Below, in pieces: positions 26,880 to 34,224 of a stretch of DNA of 64,000 nt. The number at the start of each line of letters is the position of its first letter. Within the stretch, counting starts at the first letter, position 1. This stretch comes from Rasiella rasia (lineage in GTDB: Bacteria; Bacteroidota; Bacteroidia; Flavobacteriales; Flavobacteriaceae). Below the pieces are notes generated by a model. It searched no databases, had not been told where the DNA came from, and saw nothing but the letters and a program-made list of their open reading frames with translations. The DNA is taken from assembly GCF_011044175.1 (NCBI RefSeq), contig NZ_CP049057.1:3269501-3333500 (forward strand). Direction: 5' to 3'. The position numbers were made by a program, and so were the translations under genes.

Positions 26880-29804
26880 ATGAGAAAGAATTTCTTTATT
26901 ACACTTCTTTGTGCGTTTGCAGTGGCAACCACATTTGCACAACAACAAACATACCCTCCAGAGGAAATTATTGTAGGAACCTTTATAGGCGAAACCATGC
27001 CTTTAAGAGATTTTGCAGAATTACCAACACCTATGATTGTTGATCTTGAGAATCCGATAATGATTCCGAATGCATCAATAACTCCTACAGAGGAAAACAC
27101 GACAACAACCAACATTCAAAACGTTCAAACCGAAAACGGTAGAATAAATGTATTGCCATTAGAGCAAAACTTTATTGGAGCGTCTAATAACGAGTCTGGG
27201 TTTGCTCCGCCAGATCCTTCTGGAGCGGTTGGGCCTAATCATTACCTACATGCGGTAAATTCAATCGTTAAGATTTTCGACAAGTCAGGAAATCTACAGG
27301 TTGGTCCTGTAAGTCTTTCTAGCTTTTTGGGGATTCCTTCAAATAGTGGAGATCCAATTATTATGTACGATCAACTGGCAGACCGCTGGGTGGTGAGCGA
27401 ATTTGGTAGTATTAATGGAGGTGACTCTCTGGCAATTGGTGTTTCAACATCTAGTGATCCAGGAGGAACTTATAATGTGTACCAATACGCATTCAGTAGT
27501 TTACCAGATTATCCAAAATATTCTGTTTGGCATGATGGATACTACGGAACTGTAAACCTTGGTGGATTTACCACAAGAGGTTTTGTAATGGAGCGAGACG
27601 TAATGCTTGCTGGTGGTGCTAGTCCGCAAATCTTAATTTTCAGCTTACCAGATGTGGTTGTAAACCCAAACCAAGTAAAGAGTCCGGTAGCTGCCAACTT
27701 ATTAGGAACAACAATAGATAATACTTTGCCGGGTTATATTGTATACTTACAAGATGATGCATGGGGAGGCGTAAGTTTTGACCATTTAAAAGTGTGGGAA
27801 ATAGATATGGATTGGGGGAATACTGCCAATTCTACCATTTCTTCTCCGCTTGAAATTGCTACAGACGATTTTGATGCTGGAGAGCTATTTGGCAATGGAA
27901 ATGGAGCTTTAAGACAACCAGGAACTAGCCAGCGTTTGGCAGCTCACGGGGGGATTATTTCATATTCAGCAAATTATAGACCTTTTTCTGGTCACAATTC
28001 GTGGTTAATCACATTTAACACCTTTATCGATGCTGCCGAAACAGGTGGAATTAGATGGATAGAATTACGAAATGACGCGATTAATGATTGGGATATTTTT
28101 CAGGAAGGAACCTTTTCAATCGCAGATGGGCACAGTCGTGTAATGAGTAGTAGCGCCATGGACCAGAACGGTAACATTGCGTTGGCATATACAACTGGAA
28201 GTACTACGTTAGCGCCATCATTGCGTTACACGGGGCGATTTGATGGAGATCCGCTAGGACAAATGACAGTTGCTGAAACCGTAATTATTGATGGTCCAGG
28301 TGTTAGAAATAACTTTCATAGGTATGGAGATTATTCTCATATGACAATGGATCCAGATAACTTAACATTCTGGTTTACCTCAGACTATTTTGCATCTAAC
28401 AACTTTTGGAGAACACAGGTAGCTTCATTTTCATTGTCTAGTCAGTTAGTATCAGATGTTGGAACAGTAGATATTACTAGCCCTGAAAGTGGAATTTTGA
28501 CTGCTACAGAAAGTGTTCAAGTTACAATTAGAAACTTTGGTACTGCAACTCAAACGAGTATTCCACTTGAATTAAGACTCGATGGAAATTTAGAAGCTAT
28601 TGAAACTTTTGTTGGAAACATTCCTTCAAATGGAACAGCTACCTATACGTTTGCACAAACGTTAGACTTGTCTACTTTCGGACAAGAATATGAAATTGAA
28701 GTAAGCACTGGTTTGGTAGGCGATGAGTTTGCTAATAACGACTCGTTTACAAAAACAGTAAAGCACTTATTTTCTGACGATGTTGGAACGCTAGATATCA
28801 CAGCTCCAGTGAGTGGCCCTGGTATTGGAATGGCGCCAATTTCTGTAGTTCTTAAAAACTTCGGAGCCGATGCACAATCTAATTTTGATGTGCAGTACAC
28901 TATTAATGGTGGTACTCCAGTAGTTCAAACATTTACAGCCACCTTAGACTCTGAAGAAGAGGCACCATTTACCTTTGATGTAGAAGGAGACTTTACAGCG
29001 CTAGGAACATACGATATTGAAGTGTCAACTTCGCTAGTAGGAGATTTAGACTCGTCAAACGATACAGCAAGCGTTACTATTGAAAATGTACTATGTATGC
29101 CATCGTTAGACTGTTCACAAGGTGACGGATTTCAACTCGTTTCTGTCGCTGAAATAAACAATGCGTCAGGTTGTGAAGGGTATGCAGATTTTACAGCACA
29201 AGTAGGAAATCTTGCTGCGGGTTCTACAAACGATATTACGTTCACCACTGGTTTCGGAGATCAAAACGTAAAAGTTTGGATCGATTACAACGATGATTTT
29301 AACTTTACAGCTGCCGAAACAGTTGTGGCTAATTTTGTTATGGCGCCAGGGCAGGGAGCAGGATCTTATACAGAAACTGTGTCGCTTGTTGTACCAGCAA
29401 GTGCAGCTCCAGGACAACACATTATGCGTGTAAAAAGTAGAAGAGGAGGCTCTGTTCCAAATCCATGTGACGATACACAGCAAGGAGAGACAGAAGACTA
29501 TACAATTAATATTGGACCACTAGGTGTAAATGATTTTGCAATTTCTAATTCAGACTTAATTGTTACAACACTAGAAAATAACCAATTTGAAGTAACACTA
29601 AACACTTCTTTCGATGGTAGTGTCTACTTAGGAGTCTACAATGTTCTTGGACAAGTAGTAGGTTTCAATAAGAAAGTGAACAAAGAAGGGAATCAATACA
29701 AAATGAAGCTTGACATGTCTAATGTTGCAAGCGGTGTATACTTAATTAAAATGGGTGGAATTTCTACTACCTCTGCGAAAACAGCACGAATTATCGTTAA
29801 GTAA
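26880..29804 (+). CDS. T9SS-secreted protein, longer paralogue with extra CARDB-like and GEVED domains
   Basis: 974 residues from the ATG at 26880, which begins the signal peptide (ending TTFAQ). The core parallels the preceding gene closely: DPSGAVGPNHYLHAVN, DPIIMYDQLADRW, HDGYYGTVNLG, DNLTFWFTSDY. Two CARDB-like domains follow (about 540-640 and 640-735; ATQTSIPLELRLDG, AQSNFDVQYTING). Next is a GEVED domain (about 745-870) recognisable by WIDYNDDFNFTAAE and GETEDYTINI, then a type A T9SS sorting domain (VYNVLGQVV, SGVYLIKMGG, ARIIVK). Compared with its neighbour it has gained one CARDB-like and one GEVED module. It is likely a cell-surface or secreted protein of unknown substrate. Confidence 0.82.
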   Translation: MRKNFFITLLCAFAVATTFAQQQTYPPEEIIVGTFIGETMPLRDFAELPTPMIVDLENPIMIPNASITPTEENTTTTNIQNVQTENGRINVLPLEQNFIGASNNESGFAPPDPSGAVGPNHYLHAVNSIVKIFDKSGNLQVGPVSLSSFLGIPSNSGDPIIMYDQLADRWVVSEFGSINGGDSLAIGVSTSSDPGGTYNVYQYAFSSLPDYPKYSVWHDGYYGTVNLGGFTTRGFVMERDVMLAGGASPQILIFSLPDVVVNPNQVKSPVAANLLGTTIDNTLPGYIVYLQDDAWGGVSFDHLKVWEIDMDWGNTANSTISSPLEIATDDFDAGELFGNGNGALRQPGTSQRLAAHGGIISYSANYRPFSGHNSWLITFNTFIDAAETGGIRWIELRNDAINDWDIFQEGTFSIADGHSRVMSSSAMDQNGNIALAYTTGSTTLAPSLRYTGRFDGDPLGQMTVAETVIIDGPGVRNNFHRYGDYSHMTMDPDNLTFWFTSDYFASNNFWRTQVASFSLSSQLVSDVGTVDITSPESGILTATESVQVTIRNFGTATQTSIPLELRLDGNLEAIETFVGNIPSNGTATYTFAQTLDLSTFGQEYEIEVSTGLVGDEFANNDSFTKTVKHLFSDDVGTLDITAPVSGPGIGMAPISVVLKNFGADAQSNFDVQYTINGGTPVVQTFTATLDSEEEAPFTFDVEGDFTALGTYDIEVSTSLVGDLDSSNDTASVTIENVLCMPSLDCSQGDGFQLVSVAEINNASGCEGYADFTAQVGNLAAGSTNDITFTTGFGDQNVKVWIDYNDDFNFTAAETVVANFVMAPGQGAGSYTETVSLVVPASAAPGQHIMRVKSRRGGSVPNPCDDTQQGETEDYTINIGPLGVNDFAISNSDLIVTTLENNQFEVTLNTSFDGSVYLGVYNVLGQVVGFNKKVNKEGNQYKMKLDMSNVASGVYLIKMGGISTTSAKTARIIVK

Positions 29805-29825
29805 CGATATTATGAATGTTTATGT

Positions 29826-29857
29826 AAAGAGCGGACTAGAAAGTCCGCTCTTTTTTT
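29826..29857 (+). terminator. Intrinsic terminator after the longer T9SS paralogue
   Basis: A 12-bp stem (AAAGAGCGGACT / AGTCCGCTCTTT) with a four-base loop is followed by seven T. Being nearly symmetrical with A's on the other side, it may also serve the convergent methyltransferase gene ending at 29861. Confidence 0.9.
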
Positions 29858-29860
29858 ATG

Positions 29861-31069
29861 TTATTTTTTCTGAAGTAGGGCGATGTAAAATCCGTCAAAT
29901 CCAGATTTGTGAGCGTAGATGTTTTCTTCTGAGACTAAACTGAAATCGGCGCCAGCTTCACGAGCTAAAAAACCTTTTACTTGTTCGCCGTTTTCTGAAG
30001 GTAACACAGAACAGGTAGCATAGACAAGCTGCCCACCTTCTTTAACCATCCTTGAGTATGAGTCTAATAACTCTCGTTGTGTATCCTGAATGTTTTGTAT
30101 AAATTCTGGCTGGATTTTCCACTTTGTATCGGGATTTCGTTTAAGAACGCCCAAACCTGAACAAGGTGCATCTATCAACACCTTATCTGCCTTGCCAACC
30201 ATTTTCTTTATGGCCTTGGTAGATTCTATAAGTCGTGTTTCTATATTATGAATACCATTTCTACGGGCTCTACGCTTTAGTTCGTTTAATTTGTTTTGGT
30301 AGATGTCCATAGATACTACCTGCCCTTTGTTTTCCATTAACGATGCAATATGTAACGATTTACCACCAGCACCAGCACAAGCATCTACAATACGCATTCC
30401 TGGTTTTGGGTCTAGCACCGCGGCAACACGTTGCGAAGAGGCATCTTGCACTTCAAACCAACCTTTTTGAAAAGCATCTGAGGTAAATACGTTAGCACGC
30501 TCTTTTAGCTGAAGCGCATACGGATATCCATTAAGTGTGCTCGTTTCTATATCAAGATCGAATAAGGCATTCTGTAGTTCTTTTACAGTGGCTTTTAACG
30601 GATTAGCTCTCAGTACAACTGAGGCTTGCTGATTAAGCGCGGCAATTTCTTTATCCCAAAGCTTACCTAGTTCTTTTTCACCTAGCTTATCTAGCCAGTC
30701 TGGAATAGATTCTCGCAGGGCACGTGTTTTAATTGCTTCATCAAAACGCCCTTTAATTCGGCGTGTTGGTGTTTCTTCAAATTGTGGCCAATCGGGTATT
30801 TTTATTCCTTGCAAGGTTGCCCAAACGGTGAACAAACGAAAAAGATTAGGTCTGCTGTAAGGCATCTTCACTTCAGCAATTTCAGCATACAAACGTTTCC
30901 AACGTACAATGTCGTAGGTAGTTTCAGCAATAAAACTACGGTCTCGAGACCCCCATCGTTTATCGCGTTTTAATGTATTTCGTAAGACCTTGTCTGCCTG
31001 CTTATTTTCATTGAAGATATCGTTTAGGGAATCTATGGTGGCAAAGACTAGGTTTCTATGTAATTTCAT
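29861..31069 (-). CDS. RsmB-like 16S rRNA (cytosine-5-)-methyltransferase
   Basis: 402 residues. The C-terminal two thirds form the NOL1/NOP2/Sun (RsmB/RsmF) SAM-dependent m5C methyltransferase: motif I VDACAGAGGKSLHIA (about 230-244), the conserved DAPCSGLGVLKRNPDTKW with its release cysteine, and YATCSVLPSENGEQV with the catalytic cysteine. The N-terminal about 150 residues are helical and partly resemble the RNA-binding part of RsmB. It likely methylates C967 of 16S rRNA or a similar site. It is divergent from the Asp-box lipoprotein; the two promoters overlap around 31087-31123. Confidence 0.87.
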   Translation of the reverse strand: MKLHRNLVFATIDSLNDIFNENKQADKVLRNTLKRDKRWGSRDRSFIAETTYDIVRWKRLYAEIAEVKMPYSRPNLFRLFTVWATLQGIKIPDWPQFEETPTRRIKGRFDEAIKTRALRESIPDWLDKLGEKELGKLWDKEIAALNQQASVVLRANPLKATVKELQNALFDLDIETSTLNGYPYALQLKERANVFTSDAFQKGWFEVQDASSQRVAAVLDPKPGMRIVDACAGAGGKSLHIASLMENKGQVVSMDIYQNKLNELKRRARRNGIHNIETRLIESTKAIKKMVGKADKVLIDAPCSGLGVLKRNPDTKWKIQPEFIQNIQDTQRELLDSYSRMVKEGGQLVYATCSVLPSENGEQVKGFLAREAGADFSLVSEENIYAHKSGFDGFYIALLQKK

Positions 31070-31086
31070 GGTGTGTAAATTGGGGG

Positions 31087-31123
31087 CAAAGGTACTACAA
31101 TCCCTTCATTTTGATTACTTTTG
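31087..31123. promoter_or_regulatory. Overlapping divergent promoter elements
   Basis: A minus-strand -7 box TACCTTTG (31087-31094) for the methyltransferase gene and a plus-strand -7 box TACTTTTG (31116-31123) for the lipoprotein gene both match TAnnTTTG exactly. They lie within 37 bp, so the two polymerases would compete. No -33 boxes of quality are seen. Confidence 0.45.
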
Positions 31124-31138
31124 AGAAAACAATTTACA

Positions 31139-32179
31139 ATGCGATTTTTCATAGTTCTATTGGCGTTGCCATTCCTTTTTTCTTGTTCTTCGGAAACATC
31201 AAATACTTTTACAGAGGTACAAATTGAACGCTTTTTTACAGATAGTTTAAGCATACGAGCCATCACGCCAGTAGATGAAAATGCTGTGTGGTTTGCAGCT
31301 AATAATGGGAGGGTTGGACTTATAGACGCAAAGACGCCTAAGCTGGCGACCATACATTATGAGGATTCAATTTTGGCGTTTCGCTCTATAGCTAAAATAG
31401 ACAAAGCCGTATTTGTTTTGAGTATTGCAAATCCCGCTGTTTTGTATAAAATTGGTGTCGAAAATCGAGAAGCAACTAAAATTGAAGAGGTTTATGTAGA
31501 ACATGGGGAAACTGTATTTTACGATGCAATGGCATTCTGGAACAACCAAGAGGGTATAGCAATGGGAGACCCAGTTGGAGGCTGCTTATCGATAATTCTT
31601 ACTCGAGACAGCGGAGAAACATGGAAAAAAATCCCTTGTGATAAGTTGCCAAAGACAGAAAAAGGAGAGGCTGCGTTTGCAGCAAGTAATTCAAATATTG
31701 CCTTGTATAATGATCATGTTTGGACTGTGTCTGGTGGAAAACGAGCTCGTATATTTCATTCGGCCGACAAAGGAGAAAATTGGAACGTTTATGAAACACC
31801 TATTATTCAAGGGAAAGCAATGACAGGAATTTATAGTGTAGATTTCTTTGATGAAAAAACAGGTGTTATTTTTGGGGGAAACTGGGATGACCAAGCTTTT
31901 AATGAAGGCAATAAAGCGATTACAAGAGATGGCGGTAAAACATGGAAACTACTAAGCAACGGTGAAGGCCCTGGATATAGGTCGTCTGTGCGTTTTGTGC
32001 CAGGTACTAACGGGCATGGCCTTGTTGCTGTGGGTTCCCCTGGGATTTCGTACAGTGCAGATCAAGGAGTGAGCTGGAATGATTTATCTACAGAAGGTTT
32101 TTATGCTATCGAGTTTGTTAACGACACAGTGGCGTTTGCAAGTGGCAGAAATAAAATTTCTAAACTTGTTTTTAAATAG
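31139..32179 (+). CDS. Lipoprotein with Asp-box (BNR-like) beta-propeller repeats
   Basis: 346 residues from the ATG at 31139 (TTG at 31121 would only add six residues before the signal). Lipobox FSCS, Cys about residue 16. At least four Asp-box motifs recur at propeller spacing: RDSGETWKKI, ADKGENWNVY, RDGGKTWKLL and ADQGVSWNDL. This is the WD40/YVTN/BNR-like group that includes Ycf48-type assembly factors and sialidase-like folds. No sialidase arginine triad is apparent, so a binding or assembly role is more likely than glycosidase activity. It converges on the Spy-like gene with only 2 bp between the stops. Confidence 0.8.
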   Translation: MRFFIVLLALPFLFSCSSETSNTFTEVQIERFFTDSLSIRAITPVDENAVWFAANNGRVGLIDAKTPKLATIHYEDSILAFRSIAKIDKAVFVLSIANPAVLYKIGVENREATKIEEVYVEHGETVFYDAMAFWNNQEGIAMGDPVGGCLSIILTRDSGETWKKIPCDKLPKTEKGEAAFAASNSNIALYNDHVWTVSGGKRARIFHSADKGENWNVYETPIIQGKAMTGIYSVDFFDEKTGVIFGGNWDDQAFNEGNKAITRDGGKTWKLLSNGEGPGYRSSVRFVPGTNGHGLVAVGSPGISYSADQGVSWNDLSTEGFYAIEFVNDTVAFASGRNKISKLVFK

Positions 32180-32181
32180 AT

Positions 32182-32619
32182 TTAATCCTTATTGCGTCTG
32201 TTTTTAAAGCGGTCTAAGAGCTTTCGCTTAAAGTCTTCTTCGGCTTTTCGTAATAAAATTATCTTTTTTGGGGGTAACTTTCCTTTTAAGTTAGCAACTA
32301 AGTCGCTATAAACCTGTAATTCTTGTTGTTTTAGCTTAATACTCTTGTCGATTAGTGCGTTCGCTTCTGCATCAGAAAGAGTTTCGAAATCACTTCTAAT
32401 CTTTTCCATAATTTCTTTACGTTCTGTTTTACGCAAGGCTCGCATTTTTTCTTCAGAAGCATTGTAAATAGGCCAAAAGGCGGTTGCTTCTTCAGAAGTT
32501 AACTCAAGCTGCTCGGTAATATGTGCGACTTTATAAGCCTTTATTTTTTCATGACGATCAGGTTGCGCAATCATTGTTGTTGTCGCCACGAAGAGGAGTA
32601 AAAAAAGTATATTTTTCAT
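32182..32619 (-). CDS. Small periplasmic Spy/CpxP-like helical protein of an ECF sigma operon
   Basis: 145 residues with a signal peptide (ending TMIAQ, about residue 19) and an all-helical, highly charged mature part. It includes LELTSEEATAFWPIYN, a pattern akin to the LTxxQ segments of Spy/CpxP chaperone-type proteins. It is the third gene of rpoE - membrane anti-sigma-like protein - this gene, 4 bp downstream of its neighbour. In flavobacteria such genes are often labelled sensors of ECF sigma factors. A role in sensing envelope stress is inferred from that context. Confidence 0.7.
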   Translation of the reverse strand: MKNILFLLLFVATTTMIAQPDRHEKIKAYKVAHITEQLELTSEEATAFWPIYNASEEKMRALRKTERKEIMEKIRSDFETLSDAEANALIDKSIKLKQQELQVYSDLVANLKGKLPPKKIILLRKAEEDFKRKLLDRFKNRRNKD

Positions 32620-32623
32620 ATCG

Positions 32624-33133
32624 TTATTCTAGGTATAATGAGGGATCATCGATATTGTTTAATAGATAATCTGTAAGGTTTTCTGTTGAAATATCTTCGG
32701 AAGGCACGGCTAACGCACTTACATCTTCATCTTGCAATAACAGCGCAATTTCTTGTTCCGAAAAATCTAAATTTCCTTCGTCTATATACGAAGCTATGGT
32801 TTCTGTATTTACATCGTTTAATGTTATCGATGTTTCCGAAGAAAAGTTTATGATACTCACTATGAATGCAACACAGGCGGCTACAGAAGCAGAAACAATA
32901 AAAATACGAGACTTATACAACGGAATTACCTTAGCATCTGTTTCTTCAGAAATAGCGGGAATTTGCGCAACCAATTTCTCTTCAACTCGATTGAAATAGT
33001 TCTCAGGAACTTTAAAACCGGCCTCTTTTGGAAGCGTATCTTCTAAAACTGAATTAAGAATACGTTCTTCCAAATCGTCAAAATAGTGATCTGGTGTTGT
33101 AAAGCCTGTCGTATATTTTTTTTCTTGTTTCAT
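32624..33133 (-). CDS. Single-pass membrane protein, putative anti-sigma factor
   Basis: 169 residues from the ATG at 33133; GTG at 33148 is possible. The N-terminal cytoplasmic part has two similar units (FTTPDHYFDDLEERIL and FKVPENYFNRVEEKLV), then one transmembrane helix (about 85-105, IFIVSASVAACVAFIVSII), then an acidic periplasmic tail. The gene directly follows an ECF sigma factor. Topology and position are those of an anti-sigma factor, although the classical zinc ASD motif (H-x3-C-x2-C) is absent. The repeated xxPxxYFxxxEE unit could be the sigma-binding part; that is inference. Confidence 0.65.
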   Translation of the reverse strand: MKQEKKYTTGFTTPDHYFDDLEERILNSVLEDTLPKEAGFKVPENYFNRVEEKLVAQIPAISEETDAKVIPLYKSRIFIVSASVAACVAFIVSIINFSSETSITLNDVNTETIASYIDEGNLDFSEQEIALLLQDEDVSALAVPSEDISTENLTDYLLNNIDDPSLYLE

Positions 33134-33150
33134 TTTATAGTTAGACACAT

Positions 33151-33708
33151 TTAGTGTAGTATAGTTTCATTTTCAGTTAGATAGGCAGTAACTTTTTTTA
33201 CTGCAATATGGTAGGTGCTTTTTAATCCGCCCACCGAGGTATCTAATATTTCAGACAATGCTTCGTAGGTGTGGTCTTCAAAATACTTCATATTAAAAAC
33301 CAGTTGTTGCTTGTGTGGCAAGGTTGCAATCGCCTTTTGCAATTGTAACTGTATTGCTTTTCCTTCAAAATATACGTCACTTTCTAAATTACTAATGGCG
33401 TGCTCCTGAACTTCTTCTACGGTTGTGTTCTTTAGTTTTGCCCGTTTCTTCATAAAGGTAATAGCCTCGTTAGTTGCGATTCTGTACAACCATGTGTACA
33501 ATTTGCTGTCTCCTTTAAACGTATCGATGTTCTTAAAAACCTTTATAAATGTATTCTGAAGTACATCATCTGCATCGTCATGATTTATAACCATCTTCCT
33601 AATATGCCAATACAAGCGTTCCTTATATTGGGATATCAATAATCTGAACGCGCGATCACGTTCGGTATTATTCTGCAATAAGGTAACAAGTTCTTGTTCT
33701 TGAACCAC
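33151..33708 (-). CDS. ECF-type RNA polymerase sigma factor
   Basis: 185 residues starting with GTG (33708). Sigma-70 region 2 is clear (about 22-90: RLYWHIRKMVINHDDADDVLQNTFIKVFKNI and TWLYRIATNEAITFMKK), and region 4 with its helix-turn-helix lies at about 120-175 (ATLPHKQQLVFNMKYFEDHTYEALSEIL, GGLKSTYHIAVKK). It heads an operon with an anti-sigma-like membrane protein (17 bp gap to its ATG) and a Spy-like periplasmic protein. Such trios usually respond to envelope signals. A TATCTTTA box at 33722-33729 on the minus strand may be its promoter. Confidence 0.92.
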   Translation of the reverse strand: MVQEQELVTLLQNNTERDRAFRLLISQYKERLYWHIRKMVINHDDADDVLQNTFIKVFKNIDTFKGDSKLYTWLYRIATNEAITFMKKRAKLKNTTVEEVQEHAISNLESDVYFEGKAIQLQLQKAIATLPHKQQLVFNMKYFEDHTYEALSEILDTSVGGLKSTYHIAVKKVTAYLTENETILH

Positions 33709-33782
33709 AGGTTTGTTTTGTTTAAAGATATGACTTATAAACTCAAATAAGGTTTAATAGGAAAAGCATAAAACATCGTTAA

Positions 33783-33819
33783 ATCGATAAAAAGCATGAA
33801 TTATCGATAAAATACATGA
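33783..33819 (+). repeat. Pair of direct repeats upstream of small RNA 1 (probable regulator sites)
   Basis: ATCGATAAAAAGCATGA (33783-33799) and ATCGATAAAATACATGA (33803-33819) are near-identical and 20 bp apart, two helical turns. CGAT of the second copy begins exactly 19 bp before the -33 TTTG. The same arrangement recurs before small RNA 2. Confidence 0.65.
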
Positions 33820-33823
33820 TTTT

Positions 33824-33854
33824 TTTGTTTTGTAGGAAAAAAAGCCTACATTTA
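33824..33854 (+). promoter_or_regulatory. Promoter of small RNA 1
   Basis: TTTG at 33824-33827, a 19-nt spacer, then TACATTTA at 33847-33854 (one mismatch to TAnnTTTG). Predicted start about 33861. Confidence 0.65.
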
Positions 33855-33860
33855 CGTCAT

Positions 33861-33951
33861 ACTTCTTATGTATAGTTCGCTATTATTAGCCCCAACTGTA
33901 ATACGAACGCAATAAAGACGGGTCTTAGCGGGGGCTGACCCGTTTTTTTTT
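33861..33951 (+). ncRNA. Candidate small RNA 1
   Basis: About 90 nt with no open reading frame of note, bounded by a promoter and an intrinsic terminator. After CTTATGTA (33865-33872) comes a hairpin of GTTCG-C-TATTA against TAATA-CGAAC (33875-33908, one bulged C) whose 13-nt loop is TTAGCCCCAACTG. The terminator hairpin has the loop TTAGCGGGGGCT. Its GGGGCT (33931-33936) is complementary to AGCCCC (33888-33893) of the first loop, so an internal kissing interaction is possible. A paralogue with the same layout follows 225 bp on. It could belong to a known flavobacterial RNA class such as the Rfam flavo-1 motif; I cannot check this. Confidence 0.65.
33918..33951 (+). terminator. Terminator of small RNA 1
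   Basis: ACGGGTC (33918-33924) pairs with GACCCGT (33937-33943) around a 12-nt loop and is followed by a run of T to 33951. The minus-strand reading lacks a good T run. Confidence 0.85.
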
Positions 33952-34008
33952 ATGCCAAAAAATTAAAAAGTAGGTTTGTAGGAATTGAAATTATAAAATC
34001 GAAATAAA

Positions 34009-34048
34009 ATCGATTAAATGCATTATATATACGATTAAATGCAAATTT
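34009..34048 (+). repeat. Pair of direct repeats upstream of small RNA 2 (probable regulator sites)
   Basis: CGATTAAATGCA occurs at 34011-34022 and 34032-34043, 21 bp apart. CGAT of the second copy begins exactly 19 bp before the -33 TTTG, as in small RNA 1. Combined consensus of all four copies is roughly ATCGATwAAAtGCAtgA. Confidence 0.65.
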
Positions 34049-34050
34049 TA

Positions 34051-34081
34051 TTTGGATAATTCAAATTTGCGTGTATCTTTA
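34051..34081 (+). promoter_or_regulatory. Promoter of small RNA 2
   Basis: TTTG at 34051-34054, a 19-nt spacer, then TATCTTTA at 34074-34081. Element quality and spacing are the same as for small RNA 1. Predicted start about 34088. Confidence 0.65.
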
Positions 34082-34087
34082 CATCAA

Positions 34088-34178
34088 GAAAATAATACTT
34101 ATGTAATTGAATGCTATGTGCCCCAAATATGGCATTCAAAAGTTAAAAAGAGAGCGGAGCCCCAACCGCTCTTTTTTT
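34088..34178 (+). ncRNA. Candidate small RNA 2 (paralogue of small RNA 1)
   Basis: About 90 nt. It shares CTTATGTA near the 5' end (34098-34105). The first hairpin is GAATGCTATGT against ATATGGCATTC (34109-34137; 11 pairs, two wobbles) with the seven-base loop GCCCCAA (34120-34126). The terminator hairpin has the loop AGCCCCAA (34158-34165). GCCCCAA is thus displayed twice here and once in small RNA 1. Sequence outside the motifs has diverged, so this looks like an old duplication kept for its loops and promoter. Function unknown. Confidence 0.65.
34151..34178 (+). terminator. Terminator of small RNA 2
   Basis: AGAGCGG (34151-34157) pairs with CCGCTCT (34166-34172) around an eight-base loop and is followed by T's to 34178. 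Confidence 0.85.
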
Positions 34179-34224
34179 GTGCTTTAATTTTGCTGAAATT
34201 TTAGATGAATTCGTTTTGGTTATT

